Part shown: positions 24,414 through 32,747 of the stretch, in pieces
Numbering within the stretch: the first letter of the stretch is position 1
Layout: every line of letters begins with the position of its first letter
Origin: Chryseobacterium lathyri
GTDB lineage: Bacteria > Bacteroidota > Bacteroidia > Flavobacteriales > Weeksellaceae
Direction: 5' to 3'
Assembly: GCF_003290185.1 (NCBI RefSeq)
Contig: NZ_QNFY01000024.1
Coordinates: 1-34,369, forward strand
Length of the DNA: 34,369 nucleotides
Translations under genes and position numbers: made by a program
Notes under the pieces: model-generated
What the model was told of the DNA's origin: nothing
Database searches by the model: none
What the model saw: only the letters and a program-made list of their open reading frames with translations

Positions 24414-26006
24414 ATGAAAAAGCTTTTACTTGTGAATTTAATAACGATTAGTGCATTTGCCTTTGCTCAGACCTATTGCACACCGGTATTTCCAAACGAA
24501 TGCAGTGGAGGGGATATGATCGACAGTTTTACGATTCCATCGGCGGGATTCAGTCATCTTGATACGGGATGCTCCCAGGGCTCATATGGAGACTATACAG
24601 CCCAAACAATTAACCTGAATGCAGGTCTCAGTTATGCATTTTCTGTTACTCATGAATATTCCAGTCAATATGTACGTATCTGGATAGATTTTGACAATAA
24701 CGGAACCTTTGATGATGCGGCACCGGAACTGGTAGCAACAGGAAGTAGTACCGGACCGGATGATAATTCAGTTACCAATAGCAATATAACTATTCCTGCA
24801 ACAGTTACACCGGGAACCTACAGAATGAGAGTTGGGGACCGTTTTAACAATGAACCGGAACCATGCAACACATTAGGCTACGGAGAAGCACATGATTATA
24901 CTGTAGTGATTGGAGCTGCACCGAGCTGTCTGGCACCAGGTAACTTGTCTGCGGGTACCCTAACTGCCAACTCAGCTGTTATTTCATGGGCAGCTTCTAC
25001 AAGTACAGTAGGAGTAGGGTATGAATATTATTATTCCTCAACGAATACAGTTCCAACAAGCACTACTGTAGCATCAGGAAGTGTAGGTGCTTCGGTTTTA
25101 TCTGCGCCTTTGTCTGCATTAACTCCTGCCACTACTTATTATGTATGGGTAAGGTCTGTATGCAGCACTTCCGATAAAAGCGCATGGTCTTTAAGTGCAT
25201 CATTTACAACTGATTGTGCCGCAATAGTTCCTACTGCTGCTTATACCAATGATTTTTCAACATTCCCCGGAAATTGCTGGGAACAGGCTTCTGGTGGAGA
25301 CCCGGCTACAGGATCTACTGATACAGATGAATTATGGTCTGATGGAGACTTCCTGAATGAAGGAAATAATAATAATTCTGCTAAAATAAATCTTTATTAC
25401 AACGAAACCATAGCGTGGCTAAAGACGGTACCTTTCAACCTTTCAGCAGGAGGATACAGAGTGAAATTCGATTATGGGGTAACAGCGTTTTTAGATACCA
25501 CTGCTTCGGCTATGGGATCTGATGATGTGATTCAGTTCTTGGTTTCAAATGATGGAGGGACTACGTGGACCGTTCTGCAGACATGGAATGCGGCTAATGC
25601 ACCATCCAATACTTCTACAGCTTATTCTTACGATCTTACTTCCTATACGGGAGCCAATGCCGTATTTGCATTTTATGCTTCTGAAGGTACTGTAAATGAT
25701 GCTGAAGATTATGAATTCTTTGTTGATAATTTTAAAGTAGAGACTGCAACATTAGCAACATCCGAGGTTTCCAAAGAAAAAGAAGATGTTAAAGCATACC
25801 CGAATCCTTTTACTGATGTATTGAATATTTCAAAAGCAGATCTTGTAAAGTCAGTTTCTGTATCTGATGTTTCCGGACGATTGTTAAAAACTATTGAAAA
25901 TCCATTTTCTGCTCTTCATTTAGGGGATCTTAAACAAGGATTGTATTTCATTACTTTAAACATGAAAGACAGTTCAAGGCAGATGATCAAAGCGATCAAG
26001 AAATAA
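24414..26006 (+). CDS. GEVED/FN3 surface protein with T9SS sorting domain
   Basis: This 530-residue secreted protein has a signal peptide (MKKLLLVNLITISAFAFAQ). The first module (about 35-167) is a GEVED domain: YVRIWIDFDNNGTFDD, then TPGTYRMRVGDRF, then GYGEAHDYTVVIG, which carries the name-giving motif. An FN3 module follows (about 172-266; TTYYVWVRSVCSTSDKSAW closely resembles the third FN3 of the upstream gene), then a MAM-like module (about 275-447, ending FFVDNFKVE) and a type A T9SS sorting domain (about 455-530). The sorting tail is nearly the same as that of the upstream protein, as are KQGLYFITLNMKD and the terminal IKAIKK, so the two genes are paralogous in their C-terminal half. 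A non-enzymatic adhesive or substrate-binding role is likely but inferred. Confidence 0.9.
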   Translation: MKKLLLVNLITISAFAFAQTYCTPVFPNECSGGDMIDSFTIPSAGFSHLDTGCSQGSYGDYTAQTINLNAGLSYAFSVTHEYSSQYVRIWIDFDNNGTFDDAAPELVATGSSTGPDDNSVTNSNITIPATVTPGTYRMRVGDRFNNEPEPCNTLGYGEAHDYTVVIGAAPSCLAPGNLSAGTLTANSAVISWAASTSTVGVGYEYYYSSTNTVPTSTTVASGSVGASVLSAPLSALTPATTYYVWVRSVCSTSDKSAWSLSASFTTDCAAIVPTAAYTNDFSTFPGNCWEQASGGDPATGSTDTDELWSDGDFLNEGNNNNSAKINLYYNETIAWLKTVPFNLSAGGYRVKFDYGVTAFLDTTASAMGSDDVIQFLVSNDGGTTWTVLQTWNAANAPSNTSTAYSYDLTSYTGANAVFAFYASEGTVNDAEDYEFFVDNFKVETATLATSEVSKEKEDVKAYPNPFTDVLNISKADLVKSVSVSDVSGRLLKTIENPFSALHLGDLKQGLYFITLNMKDSSRQMIKAIKK

Positions 26007-26026
26007 TAAAATAACCATATTAAACT

Positions 26027-26055
26027 AAAAAGACGGCAATTGCCGTCTTTTTTAT
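26027..26055. terminator. Bidirectional terminator between converging genes
   Basis: The near-perfect palindrome AAAAGACGGCAATTGCCGTCTTTT, written here as its arms 26027-26037 and 26042-26052, has A's on the left and T's on the right. It serves both the T9SS gene and the leftward small membrane-protein gene. Confidence 0.9.
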
Positions 26056-26062
26056 ATTAGTG

Positions 26063-26221
26063 TCACTTATTGGGTACTGGTTGTATATCTCCTGTGTTCA
26101 TTTGTTCAAAGACGGCAGGGAAAAACATCACGAGTATAAAATAAATAATGATCATTAATACAACTAAAGAGAAAAGAATAATGACCAGGCTGTTAGGTTT
26201 ATTTTTCTTTTGTGGTTCCAT
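26063..26221 (-). CDS. Small single-span membrane protein (52 aa), missed by length cut-offs
   Basis: The minus strand has an open frame from ATG (26221-26219) to TGA (26065-26063). It encodes 52 residues: a basic, hydrophilic N-terminus (MEPQKKNKPNS), one long hydrophobic helix (about 12-37, rich in Leu, Ile, Val and Phe), and a polar tail (EQMNTGDIQPVPNK). The positive-inside rule puts the N-terminus in the cytoplasm. It starts 45 bases after the stop of the K+ channel gene on the same strand, with no terminator between, and ends just before the shared terminator at 26027-26055, so it fills what would otherwise be an unexplained gap in the transcript. It could be a channel accessory subunit, but I know no characterised homologue. 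Confidence 0.7.
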   Translation of the reverse strand: MEPQKKNKPNSLVIILFSLVVLMIIIYFILVMFFPAVFEQMNTGDIQPVPNK

Positions 26222-26266
26222 GATTTTTGTGGTATTTGGTTAACAGATTAATATCAATACCAAATA

Positions 26267-27094
26267 CTAAGCTAATTTCTTGCCACACTGTTTGCAGTAC
26301 CGTGCATCATCATCTATATCTTCATTGCCGCATTGGTCGCAGATTTTCTCCAGATTCTGTCTTTTGTTGCGCATTTCTGCCGTTACAATTCCTGTAGGAA
26401 CTGCAATAATAGAATAACCTGCAAGCATTAAAATAACAGCAAAAAATTTACCCATCGGAGTGATAGGAGAGACATCTCCATAACCAACGGTAGTTACCGT
26501 AACCACTGCCCAGTAAATAGATTGTGGAATCGTTTCAAAGCCGGGTCTTCCGCCCTCCACCATAAACATAAGCGAACCTACGATCACTGAAAAAATAATC
26601 AGGAACAAAAGGAAAATATAGATCTTTCTGGAACTGTTCTTTAAGGCACGAACGATAAGGTAACCATCGTTCATAAAATCCAGAAGATTGAAGATCCTGA
26701 AAATTCTCAGCATCCTCAGCATCCTGAAGATTAAGAAATACTTGGTAACAGGAAAGAAAAAGCTAAGGTAAAAAGGAACCAGTGCAAGAAAATCTATGAT
26801 TCCGAAAAAGCTGAAAATATAATTTTTTTTATTCTTTACAACGCTGATGCGCATCCAGTATTCAATTGTGAAAAAAATAGAAATAATCCATTCCAGGATC
26901 AGAAAGGTGTAGTGAAATCTTTTGTCAAGCTGAGGAACACTCTCCATCATAATAATGGCAGTGCTTATCAGGATAAGGGATAATAGAGTGATGTCGAATA
27001 ATTTGCCTAGTTTGGTATCAGCACGGTAGATAACCCTGTAAAGAAATCTTTTCCAAAGTTTGTCTTCAGGAACAAGATTATGTTCTCTTTCCAT
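26267..27094 (-). CDS. Voltage-gated-type potassium channel with C-terminal zinc ribbon
   Basis: This 275-residue protein has six transmembrane segments. S4 carries regularly spaced arginines (RMLRMLRIFRIF, residues 124-135), the pore helix and selectivity filter are TVTTVGYGD (199-207), which is the K+ signature, and S6 follows (217-240). The fold is that of prokaryotic Kv-type channels. After S6 a short charged linker leads to CDQC (252-255) and CKQC (267-270), a C4 zinc-ribbon at the very C-terminus in place of the RCK or cyclic-nucleotide domains of many bacterial channels. It probably conducts K+ across the inner membrane in response to voltage. Metal or redox modulation through the ribbon is speculative. 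The small membrane protein downstream is likely co-transcribed; the Nif3 gene is divergent. Confidence 0.92.
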   Translation of the reverse strand: MEREHNLVPEDKLWKRFLYRVIYRADTKLGKLFDITLLSLILISTAIIMMESVPQLDKRFHYTFLILEWIISIFFTIEYWMRISVVKNKKNYIFSFFGIIDFLALVPFYLSFFFPVTKYFLIFRMLRMLRIFRIFNLLDFMNDGYLIVRALKNSSRKIYIFLLFLIIFSVIVGSLMFMVEGGRPGFETIPQSIYWAVVTVTTVGYGDVSPITPMGKFFAVILMLAGYSIIAVPTGIVTAEMRNKRQNLEKICDQCGNEDIDDDARYCKQCGKKLA

Positions 27095-27139
27095 TTTTTA
27101 CTATTTTTTAAAATTAACAAATTATCGTTATTTTCGTAG

Positions 27140-27147
27140 CAAACATA
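27140..27147 (-). promoter_or_regulatory. -7 box upstream of the K+ channel
   Basis: TATGTTTG on the minus strand matches TAnnTTTG and lies 45 bases before the channel's ATG, close to the start of the divergent Nif3 gene. The only CAA (TTG on the minus strand) nearby is 13 bases away, too close for a normal -33 element. Confidence 0.3.
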
Positions 27148-27156
27148 CAGAATAAA

Positions 27157-28254
27157 ATGACAATAAGCGAAGTAATTTCAAAAATAGAAAACCGTATTCC
27201 CCTGCAGCAGGCAGAAGATTTTGACAATGTAGGATTGCTGTGTGGTGTCCCGGACCGAAATGTCAGCGGAATTCTGGTGTGCCACGATGCTTTGGAAAAT
27301 GTTGTAGAGGAGGCTATCCAGAAAAACTGCAATCTGATTGTATGTTTTCATCCTATTATTTTTTCCGGATTAAAATCTCTGACCGGGAAAAATTATGTCG
27401 AAAGAGCTGTATTGAAAGCAATTGAAAATAAAATTGCCATTTATGCCATTCATACTGCATTTGATAATGATTTCTTTGGGGTCAACCATAAGATCTGCAG
27501 TCAATTGGGATTAAAAGATCTCAGGATTCTTCAGCCTAAGAAAAATAATTTAAAACAGCTGAGCGTATTTGTTCCGAAAGACCATTCGGAAAAAGTGAAA
27601 GAAGCGCTATTCACTGCAGGAGCAGGAAATATAGGTTTTTACGACGAATGCAGCTTTACTCTTAATGGAAACGGAACATTCAGGCCTGTTGAAGGCTCAA
27701 ATCCGTTTTCCGGACAGCAGAATATCCGTGAAAATGCTGATGAAGATATGATTTCCGTTATTTTTGAAGATTATAAAAAAGGAAAGATCATTTCAGCAAT
27801 GAAGGCTGTGCATCCCTATGAAGAAGTAGCCTATCAGGTATATCAGCTGGATAATGAGAATCACCATTCAGGCTTGGGAATGTATGGGGAACTTGCCGAA
27901 GAAATGGATGAACAGGACTTTTTAAGAATGGTAAAAGAAAAATTTGAACTCGAAGTCATTAAACATTCCAATTTTATCCATAAAAAAATCAGAAGAGTAG
28001 GTGTTCTCGGTGGGTCCGGAGCCAGCGGAATAAAGGCTGCTTTATCGCAAAAATGCGACGCTTATCTTACAGGAGATATCAAATACCATGATTATTTCCA
28101 GGCAGAATCCAAAATGTTGATCTGTGACATAGGCCATTATGAATCCGAACAATTTGTAACTCAACAATTATTTGAAATTTTGTCACAAAAATTTAGTACA
28201 TTTGCAATTTCAAAATCTATTGAAAAAACCAACCCAGTAAATTATTTCATTTAA
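27157..28254 (+). CDS. Nif3-like dinuclear metal-centre protein
   Basis: This 365-residue protein belongs to the Nif3/YbgI/YqfO family, which forms toroidal hexamers with a two-metal site in each subunit. The conserved N-terminal pattern (WDNVG-type sequence, here EDFDNVGLLCG), CFHPIIF, AIHTAFDN and, near the C-terminus, YLTGDIKYHDYFQAE and IGHYESE supply the expected His and Glu metal ligands. The middle (about 135-240) is the inserted PII-like domain seen in the longer, YqfO-type members. Family members have been linked to GTP cyclohydrolase I-like folds, but the true activity is unsettled. It is followed after two bases by the coiled-coil protein, an arrangement conserved in many bacteria, so the two products are probably functionally linked. 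Confidence 0.93.
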   Translation: MTISEVISKIENRIPLQQAEDFDNVGLLCGVPDRNVSGILVCHDALENVVEEAIQKNCNLIVCFHPIIFSGLKSLTGKNYVERAVLKAIENKIAIYAIHTAFDNDFFGVNHKICSQLGLKDLRILQPKKNNLKQLSVFVPKDHSEKVKEALFTAGAGNIGFYDECSFTLNGNGTFRPVEGSNPFSGQQNIRENADEDMISVIFEDYKKGKIISAMKAVHPYEEVAYQVYQLDNENHHSGLGMYGELAEEMDEQDFLRMVKEKFELEVIKHSNFIHKKIRRVGVLGGSGASGIKAALSQKCDAYLTGDIKYHDYFQAESKMLICDIGHYESEQFVTQQLFEILSQKFSTFAISKSIEKTNPVNYFI

Positions 28255-28256
28255 AT

Positions 28257-29033
28257 ATGGCAAAAACCAACGATATTTCAGTTGAAGAAAAATTAAGAGC
28301 TTTATACGATTTGCAGATCATTGATTCAAGATTGGATGAAATCCGAAATACTAGAGGAGAATTGCCAATTGAAGTTGAAGATCTTGAAATTGAGATCGAA
28401 GGACTTGAAAAAAGAGCTGAAAAATTTCATGCAGATATCAAAGATCAGGAAGATCAGATCAAAACAAAGCATGAAGTAATTAACCATGCAAAAACTTTAA
28501 TTGAAAAGTACAAATCTCAGCAGGATAATGTAAGAAACAATAAAGAGTTTGAAGCATTAGGAAAAGAAATGGAATTCCAGGATCTTGAAATTCAGCTTGC
28601 TGAAAAAAGAATTAAAGAATTCGGAGTTAAAATTGCTCACAAAAATGAAACTTTAAGCGAACTTAACGAGAAAATCAAAGATCTGAAAAACCATTTGAAA
28701 TTCAAGAAGGAAGAATTGGATGATCTTGTGTCTGAAACCCAGAAAGAAGAAGAATACTTAATAGAGCAGTCTAAAGAGTATGCAGGTAAGATTGACGAAA
28801 GATTACTTTCTTCGTATAACAGAATCAGAAAGAGCTCTATCAACGGATTGGCTGTTGTAGGATTAGAAAGAGGAGCACCAAAAGGGTCGTTCTTCACTAT
28901 TCCTCCTCAGAAGCAGATGGAAATTGCTCAGAGAAAGAAAATCATTATTGATGAGCATTCTGGAAAAATCCTTGTAGATGACGAATTGGTAATGGAAGAA
29001 AACGAAAGAATGAAATCTGTAATTAAATTCTAA
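28257..29033 (+). CDS. Coiled-coil protein of the zf-RING_7/DUF164 family lacking its zinc cysteines
   Basis: The 258-residue protein is mostly a long coiled coil (about residues 10-185), rich in Glu and Lys, followed by a short C-terminal domain. Family members usually end in a C4 zinc ribbon with two Cys pairs around an IPPQ segment. Here IPPQKQMEI and GKILVDDELV are kept, but the positions of the Cys pairs read APKGSF and IIDEHSGK, and the protein contains no cysteine at all. It therefore cannot form the ribbon. The family has no settled biochemical role; a nucleic-acid or protein scaffold is often proposed. It starts two bases after the Nif3 stop and is surely co-transcribed and possibly translationally coupled. 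It is followed by a terminator. Confidence 0.88.
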   Translation: MAKTNDISVEEKLRALYDLQIIDSRLDEIRNTRGELPIEVEDLEIEIEGLEKRAEKFHADIKDQEDQIKTKHEVINHAKTLIEKYKSQQDNVRNNKEFEALGKEMEFQDLEIQLAEKRIKEFGVKIAHKNETLSELNEKIKDLKNHLKFKKEELDDLVSETQKEEEYLIEQSKEYAGKIDERLLSSYNRIRKSSINGLAVVGLERGAPKGSFFTIPPQKQMEIAQRKKIIIDEHSGKILVDDELVMEENERMKSVIKF

Positions 29034-29051
29034 TTACAATTCAAAATAATA

Positions 29052-29084
29052 AAAATGTGCTTCAGCAATGAAGCACATTTTTTG
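29052..29084 (+). terminator. Terminator of the Nif3 operon
   Basis: AAAATGTGCTTC (29052-29063) pairs with GAAGCACATTTT (29070-29081) around a six-base loop, with T's after the stem. It lies 18 bases after the coiled-coil gene. Confidence 0.88.
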
Positions 29085-29152
29085 TTTAACGTATACATAA
29101 CTGGAAATTCAAAAGGTGGGAGGCTTTAATCCCGTCACAATATAAGGATATT

Positions 29153-29182
29153 AAAAAAGCTGCTTCATTTCTGAAACAGCTT
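29153..29182 (-). terminator. Terminator after the acyl-CoA ligase
   Basis: AAGCTG and CAGCTT pair, then one mismatch, then TTC with GAA (29157-29166 with 29173-29182); on the minus strand it runs into a U-tract (A-run 29153-29158). It lies nine bases after the ligase stop. Confidence 0.8.
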
Positions 29183-29191
29183 ATTGTATTT

Positions 29192-30970
29192 TTACTCTTG
29201 ATGCTCGTACATTTTATTATACAGATCTATGAATTTCTCTTTTATTGCTTTTCTTTTAAGCTTTAAGGTAGGAGTAAGCAGTCCTGTATCAATGGCCCAT
29301 ATCTCAGGGGTCAGTTCGATTTTTTTGATCTTTTCCCAGTTTCCGAGATGCTCATTGATATTTTCCATCTCCTTTTCAATTCTTTCCTTTAATTCAGGGC
29401 TTTTTGCAATTTCTGCAGGGGTAGAGCCTATATTCAGATTATTTCTCATTGCCCAGCTTTTAGCAAACTCAAAATCAGGCTGTACCAAAGCACACGGCAT
29501 TTTTTCACCGTCTCCTACTACCATGATCTGTTCAATGAATTTTGAAGCTTTTGCCTGGTTTTCAATTGTCTGAGGGGCAATGTATTTTCCGCCTGAAGTT
29601 TTAAACATCTCTTTTTTACGGTCAGTGATCTGCAGGAATCCTTCACTGTCGATATGTCCTATATCTCCTGTTTTGAAAAATCCGTCTTCAGTAAAAGCTT
29701 CTTTTGTCATAGTTTCAGCTTTAAAATAACCTTTAAAGACAGAAGGTCCTTTTACTGTAATTTCACCATCTTCCTGGATTTTTACCTGAAGGTTGTCCAA
29801 TGGTCTGCCCACGGTACCGATCTTCATTTTATCAAAACTGTTTACAGAAATAACCGGCGAAGTTTCGGTTAAGCCATATCCTTCTAAAATAGGAATACCG
29901 GCATTCTGAAACATCAGGTTTAATCTTGTCGATAAAGCTGCAGAACCGGAAACTAAAGTAATGATTTCTCCACCCAGACCTTCTCTCCATTTAGAAAATA
30001 CCAGTTTATCCGCAATAATTCCCTGTAATCCTGAAGGTTTGGAGATTTCTTTTTTCTTACTGATCAGATTCAAAGCCCAGAAGAATATCTTTGATTTAAG
30101 CCCGCCGGCTGAAGAACCTGTGTTGTAAATTTTATCATATACCTTTTCCACTAGTCTGGGTACCACACTCATATAATGCGGTTTTACTTCTTTTACATTT
30201 TCCCCCATTTTATCGATGCTTTCAGCGAAATAAACTGAAAAACCATTGTACTGGAAAAGATAAAAAAGCATCCTTTCAAAAATATGACATATAGGAAGGA
30301 AGCTCAGCACCCTCGTATCCTTGTAATCCAGGCTTTTTTTCTTAGGAATTCTAGGAACAGAGCCTAAAACGTTAGAAACAATATTATGATGGGTCAGCAT
30401 TACTCCTTTCGGTCTTCCTGTAGTGCCTGAAGTGTAAATAATGGTAGCCAGATCCTCAGAATTGATGGCATTGGAAAGATCCTCCACCTCAATCTGGGTA
30501 GAATCGTCCTCACCAAGATCCAGAATTTCTCTCCAGTTGGCTGCCCCGCTTATCGTATCAAAAGTAAAAATCCCCTGTAGTGAAGGGATATTATGTTTCA
30601 CCTTCATTACTTTATTAAGCAATTCTTTATCAGATACAAAACAATACTGTATTTCAGCATTATTAAATATAAACTCATAATCTTCAGCAGAAATACTCGG
30701 ATAAACCGGAACGGAAACCACACCGATTTGAGACAGTCCAAAATCCATAACTGCCCATTCCGTACGGGAATTGGTGGTGATCAGAGCAATCTTGTCACCA
30801 GGTTTTATACCCAGCTTCAAAAGCCCCCTGGATATTTTATTTCCCTGATTGATAAATTCTAACGTTGAGGTTTTTTTCCATTCACCCTGATATTTGGTCA
30901 CAAACATATCTGCTTTAGGAAATTTCTCCAAAGCATAATGTGGAATATCGAATAATCTTTTGATTGTCAT
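29192..30970 (-). CDS. Long-chain fatty acid-CoA ligase (AMP-forming)
   Basis: This 592-residue enzyme is an ANL-superfamily adenylating protein. The phosphate loop is IIYTSGTTGRPKGV (residues 177-190), followed by the GYGLTETSP motif that binds AMP, the hinge-region KTGDIGHID, and the catalytic Lys in KTSGGKYIAP. Length and the short insertions match the FadD/FAA-type long-chain synthetases widespread in Bacteroidota ('long-chain acyl-CoA synthetase, FAA1-like'). It activates a fatty acid with ATP and CoA at the cytoplasmic face, preparing it for beta-oxidation or lipid synthesis. An acyl-CoA dehydrogenase is transcribed divergently 220 bases away, which fits a fatty-acid-degradation locus. 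Chain-length preference cannot be read. Confidence 0.92.
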   Translation of the reverse strand: MTIKRLFDIPHYALEKFPKADMFVTKYQGEWKKTSTLEFINQGNKISRGLLKLGIKPGDKIALITTNSRTEWAVMDFGLSQIGVVSVPVYPSISAEDYEFIFNNAEIQYCFVSDKELLNKVMKVKHNIPSLQGIFTFDTISGAANWREILDLGEDDSTQIEVEDLSNAINSEDLATIIYTSGTTGRPKGVMLTHHNIVSNVLGSVPRIPKKKSLDYKDTRVLSFLPICHIFERMLFYLFQYNGFSVYFAESIDKMGENVKEVKPHYMSVVPRLVEKVYDKIYNTGSSAGGLKSKIFFWALNLISKKKEISKPSGLQGIIADKLVFSKWREGLGGEIITLVSGSAALSTRLNLMFQNAGIPILEGYGLTETSPVISVNSFDKMKIGTVGRPLDNLQVKIQEDGEITVKGPSVFKGYFKAETMTKEAFTEDGFFKTGDIGHIDSEGFLQITDRKKEMFKTSGGKYIAPQTIENQAKASKFIEQIMVVGDGEKMPCALVQPDFEFAKSWAMRNNLNIGSTPAEIAKSPELKERIEKEMENINEHLGNWEKIKKIELTPEIWAIDTGLLTPTLKLKRKAIKEKFIDLYNKMYEHQE

Positions 30971-31190
30971 GATTTTTTAAGCAATTTTTAAAGAATTTTA
31001 AATATAAGCATTTTTTTTAACTGTAGTAATCAGAAATCATCAATTGACAATTAATTGAATGCCTGCCATAATATTAGGGGCTTTTACCAATTATTCTGCG
31101 GAAATTTAAAGGAGTCTGTCCCTTACTTCCAATTCTATTTTCAGATTTGGTTAAAAAGTGTAAATTTACGGCTACTAATTATTATTTTTT

Positions 31191-32330
31191 ATGGACTTTA
31201 ATTTATCGGAAGAACAGCTGATGATTCAGCAGGCTGCAAGAGATTTTGCACAAAATGAACTATTACCTGAAGTTATAGAAAGAGACCGCGATCAGAAATT
31301 TCCTACAGAGCAAGTAAAGAAAATGGGTGAAATGGGGCTTTTGGGAATGATGGTAGATCCTAAGTACGGAGGAGCAGGGATGGATAGCGTTTCTTATGTT
31401 TTGGCAATGGAGGAGATCGCAAAAATAGATGCTTCTGCAGCTGTGGTAATGTCCGTAAATAACTCTCTGGTATGTGCAGGTCTTGAAAAATTTGCTTCCG
31501 AAGAACAGAAAGTGAAATATCTTACTCCTCTTGCCAGTGGAAAAGTAATTGGCGCTTTTGCATTATCTGAGCCTGAAGCAGGTTCTGATGCTACTTCCCA
31601 AAAAACAACCGCAGAAGATAAGGGAGATTATTATCTTTTAAATGGTATCAAGAACTGGATCACGAACGGTGGTACGGCTTCTTACTATATTGTCATCGCA
31701 CAGACAGATCCTGAGAAAAAACATAAAGGAATTAACGCTTTCATCGTTGAAAGAGGATGGGAAGGTTTTGAAGTTGGTGTGAAGGAAGATAAACTGGGAA
31801 TCAGAGGAAGTGATACACATTCTTTGATCTTCAATAACGTAAAAGTACCTAAGGAAAACAGAATCGGGGAAGACGGATTCGGATTCAACTTTGCTATGGC
31901 AGTATTGAACGGAGGAAGAATCGGTATTGCTTCTCAGGCATTGGGTATTGCTTCAGGAGCTTATGAACTGGCTTTAAAATATGCTAAAACAAGAAAAGCT
32001 TTCAAAACTGAAATCATTAATCACCAGGCAATTGCATTTAAATTAGCAGATATGGCTACCCAGATTACTGCAGCAAGAATGTTATGTTTCAAAGCCGCAT
32101 GTGAGAAAGACGCAGGTAAAGATATTTCTGAAAGCGGTGCAATGGCAAAATTATACGCTTCCCAGGTGGCAATGGATACTACCATTGAGGCAGTACAGAT
32201 CCATGGTGGATACGGATATGTGAAAGAATACCACGTAGAAAGAATGATGAGAGATGCAAAGATTACGCAGATCTACGAAGGTACTTCGGAGATTCAGAAA
32301 ATTGTGATTTCCAGAAGCATCGCCAAATAA
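31191..32330 (+). CDS. Acyl-CoA dehydrogenase
   Basis: This 379-residue flavoprotein has the full acyl-CoA dehydrogenase fold: N-terminal helical domain (1-120), middle beta domain (about 121-230, with ALSEPEAGSDA and KNWITNG that contact FAD) and C-terminal helical domain with QIHGGYGYVKEYHVERMMRD and QIYEGTSEIQ. The Glu in that last motif is the catalytic base in short-chain and butyryl-type members. It oxidises an acyl-CoA to the 2-enoyl-CoA and passes electrons to ETF. The sequence best fits the short/branched-chain group, but a single substrate should not be claimed. It is followed after 22 bases by a small anchored protein and sits opposite the acyl-CoA ligase. Confidence 0.94.
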   Translation: MDFNLSEEQLMIQQAARDFAQNELLPEVIERDRDQKFPTEQVKKMGEMGLLGMMVDPKYGGAGMDSVSYVLAMEEIAKIDASAAVVMSVNNSLVCAGLEKFASEEQKVKYLTPLASGKVIGAFALSEPEAGSDATSQKTTAEDKGDYYLLNGIKNWITNGGTASYYIVIAQTDPEKKHKGINAFIVERGWEGFEVGVKEDKLGIRGSDTHSLIFNNVKVPKENRIGEDGFGFNFAMAVLNGGRIGIASQALGIASGAYELALKYAKTRKAFKTEIINHQAIAFKLADMATQITAARMLCFKAACEKDAGKDISESGAMAKLYASQVAMDTTIEAVQIHGGYGYVKEYHVERMMRDAKITQIYEGTSEIQKIVISRSIAK

Positions 32331-32352
32331 TTAATATAAAAACACACTGCTT

Positions 32353-32718
32353 ATGAAAAAAACTTTGTGGATCAGCCTCGGGGTAATACTTCTTCTGATA
32401 GGGGTAACGGTATGGTATAAATACTATTTCGTCTTTGGAGAAGGAGTAAAGTCCGGCTATCTGAATTATGCCATGAAAAAAGGCTATGTTTTCAAAACCT
32501 ATGAAGGAAAACTCATCCAGGAAGGTTTTGGAAAAGGAAAAACAGGAACCATTACAAGCTATGAATTTGAATTTTCGGTAGAAGATCCTGAAATTTTTAA
32601 ACAGCTGGAAACCAACAGCGGCAAAACTTTCGATCTTCATTATAAGGAATACAATGGAGCGCTTCCGTGGAGAGGAAACACAAAGTTTATCGTAGACAAA
32701 ATAGTGAACATGAAATAG
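32353..32718 (+). CDS. Small membrane-anchored protein of unknown function (121 aa)
   Basis: The protein has one N-terminal hydrophobic segment (about residues 4-25, MKKTLWISLGVILLLIGVTVWY) that acts as a signal anchor, and a soluble domain of about 95 residues with the conserved-looking stretch SGYLNYAMKKGYVFKTYEGKL. I recall flavobacterial relatives being labelled '6-phosphogluconate dehydrogenase' in databases; nothing in this short protein supports that, since it has no Rossmann motif and is a quarter of the enzyme's length. It probably sits on the periplasmic face of the inner membrane. It lies 22 bases after the acyl-CoA dehydrogenase and shares its terminator, so they form an operon, although a functional link is not evident. 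Confidence 0.75.
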   Translation: MKKTLWISLGVILLLIGVTVWYKYYFVFGEGVKSGYLNYAMKKGYVFKTYEGKLIQEGFGKGKTGTITSYEFEFSVEDPEIFKQLETNSGKTFDLHYKEYNGALPWRGNTKFIVDKIVNMK

Positions 32719-32719
32719 C

Positions 32720-32747
32720 GAAAGGCTCCCATCGGGAGCCTTTCTTA
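32720..32747 (+). terminator. Terminator after the small anchored protein
   Basis: GAAAGGCTCCC (32720-32730) pairs perfectly with GGGAGCCTTTC (32734-32744) around a three-base loop. The T-tract is broken (TTATTA), so it may be only moderately efficient. The following 190 bases up to 32934 hold nothing I can identify. Confidence 0.8.
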
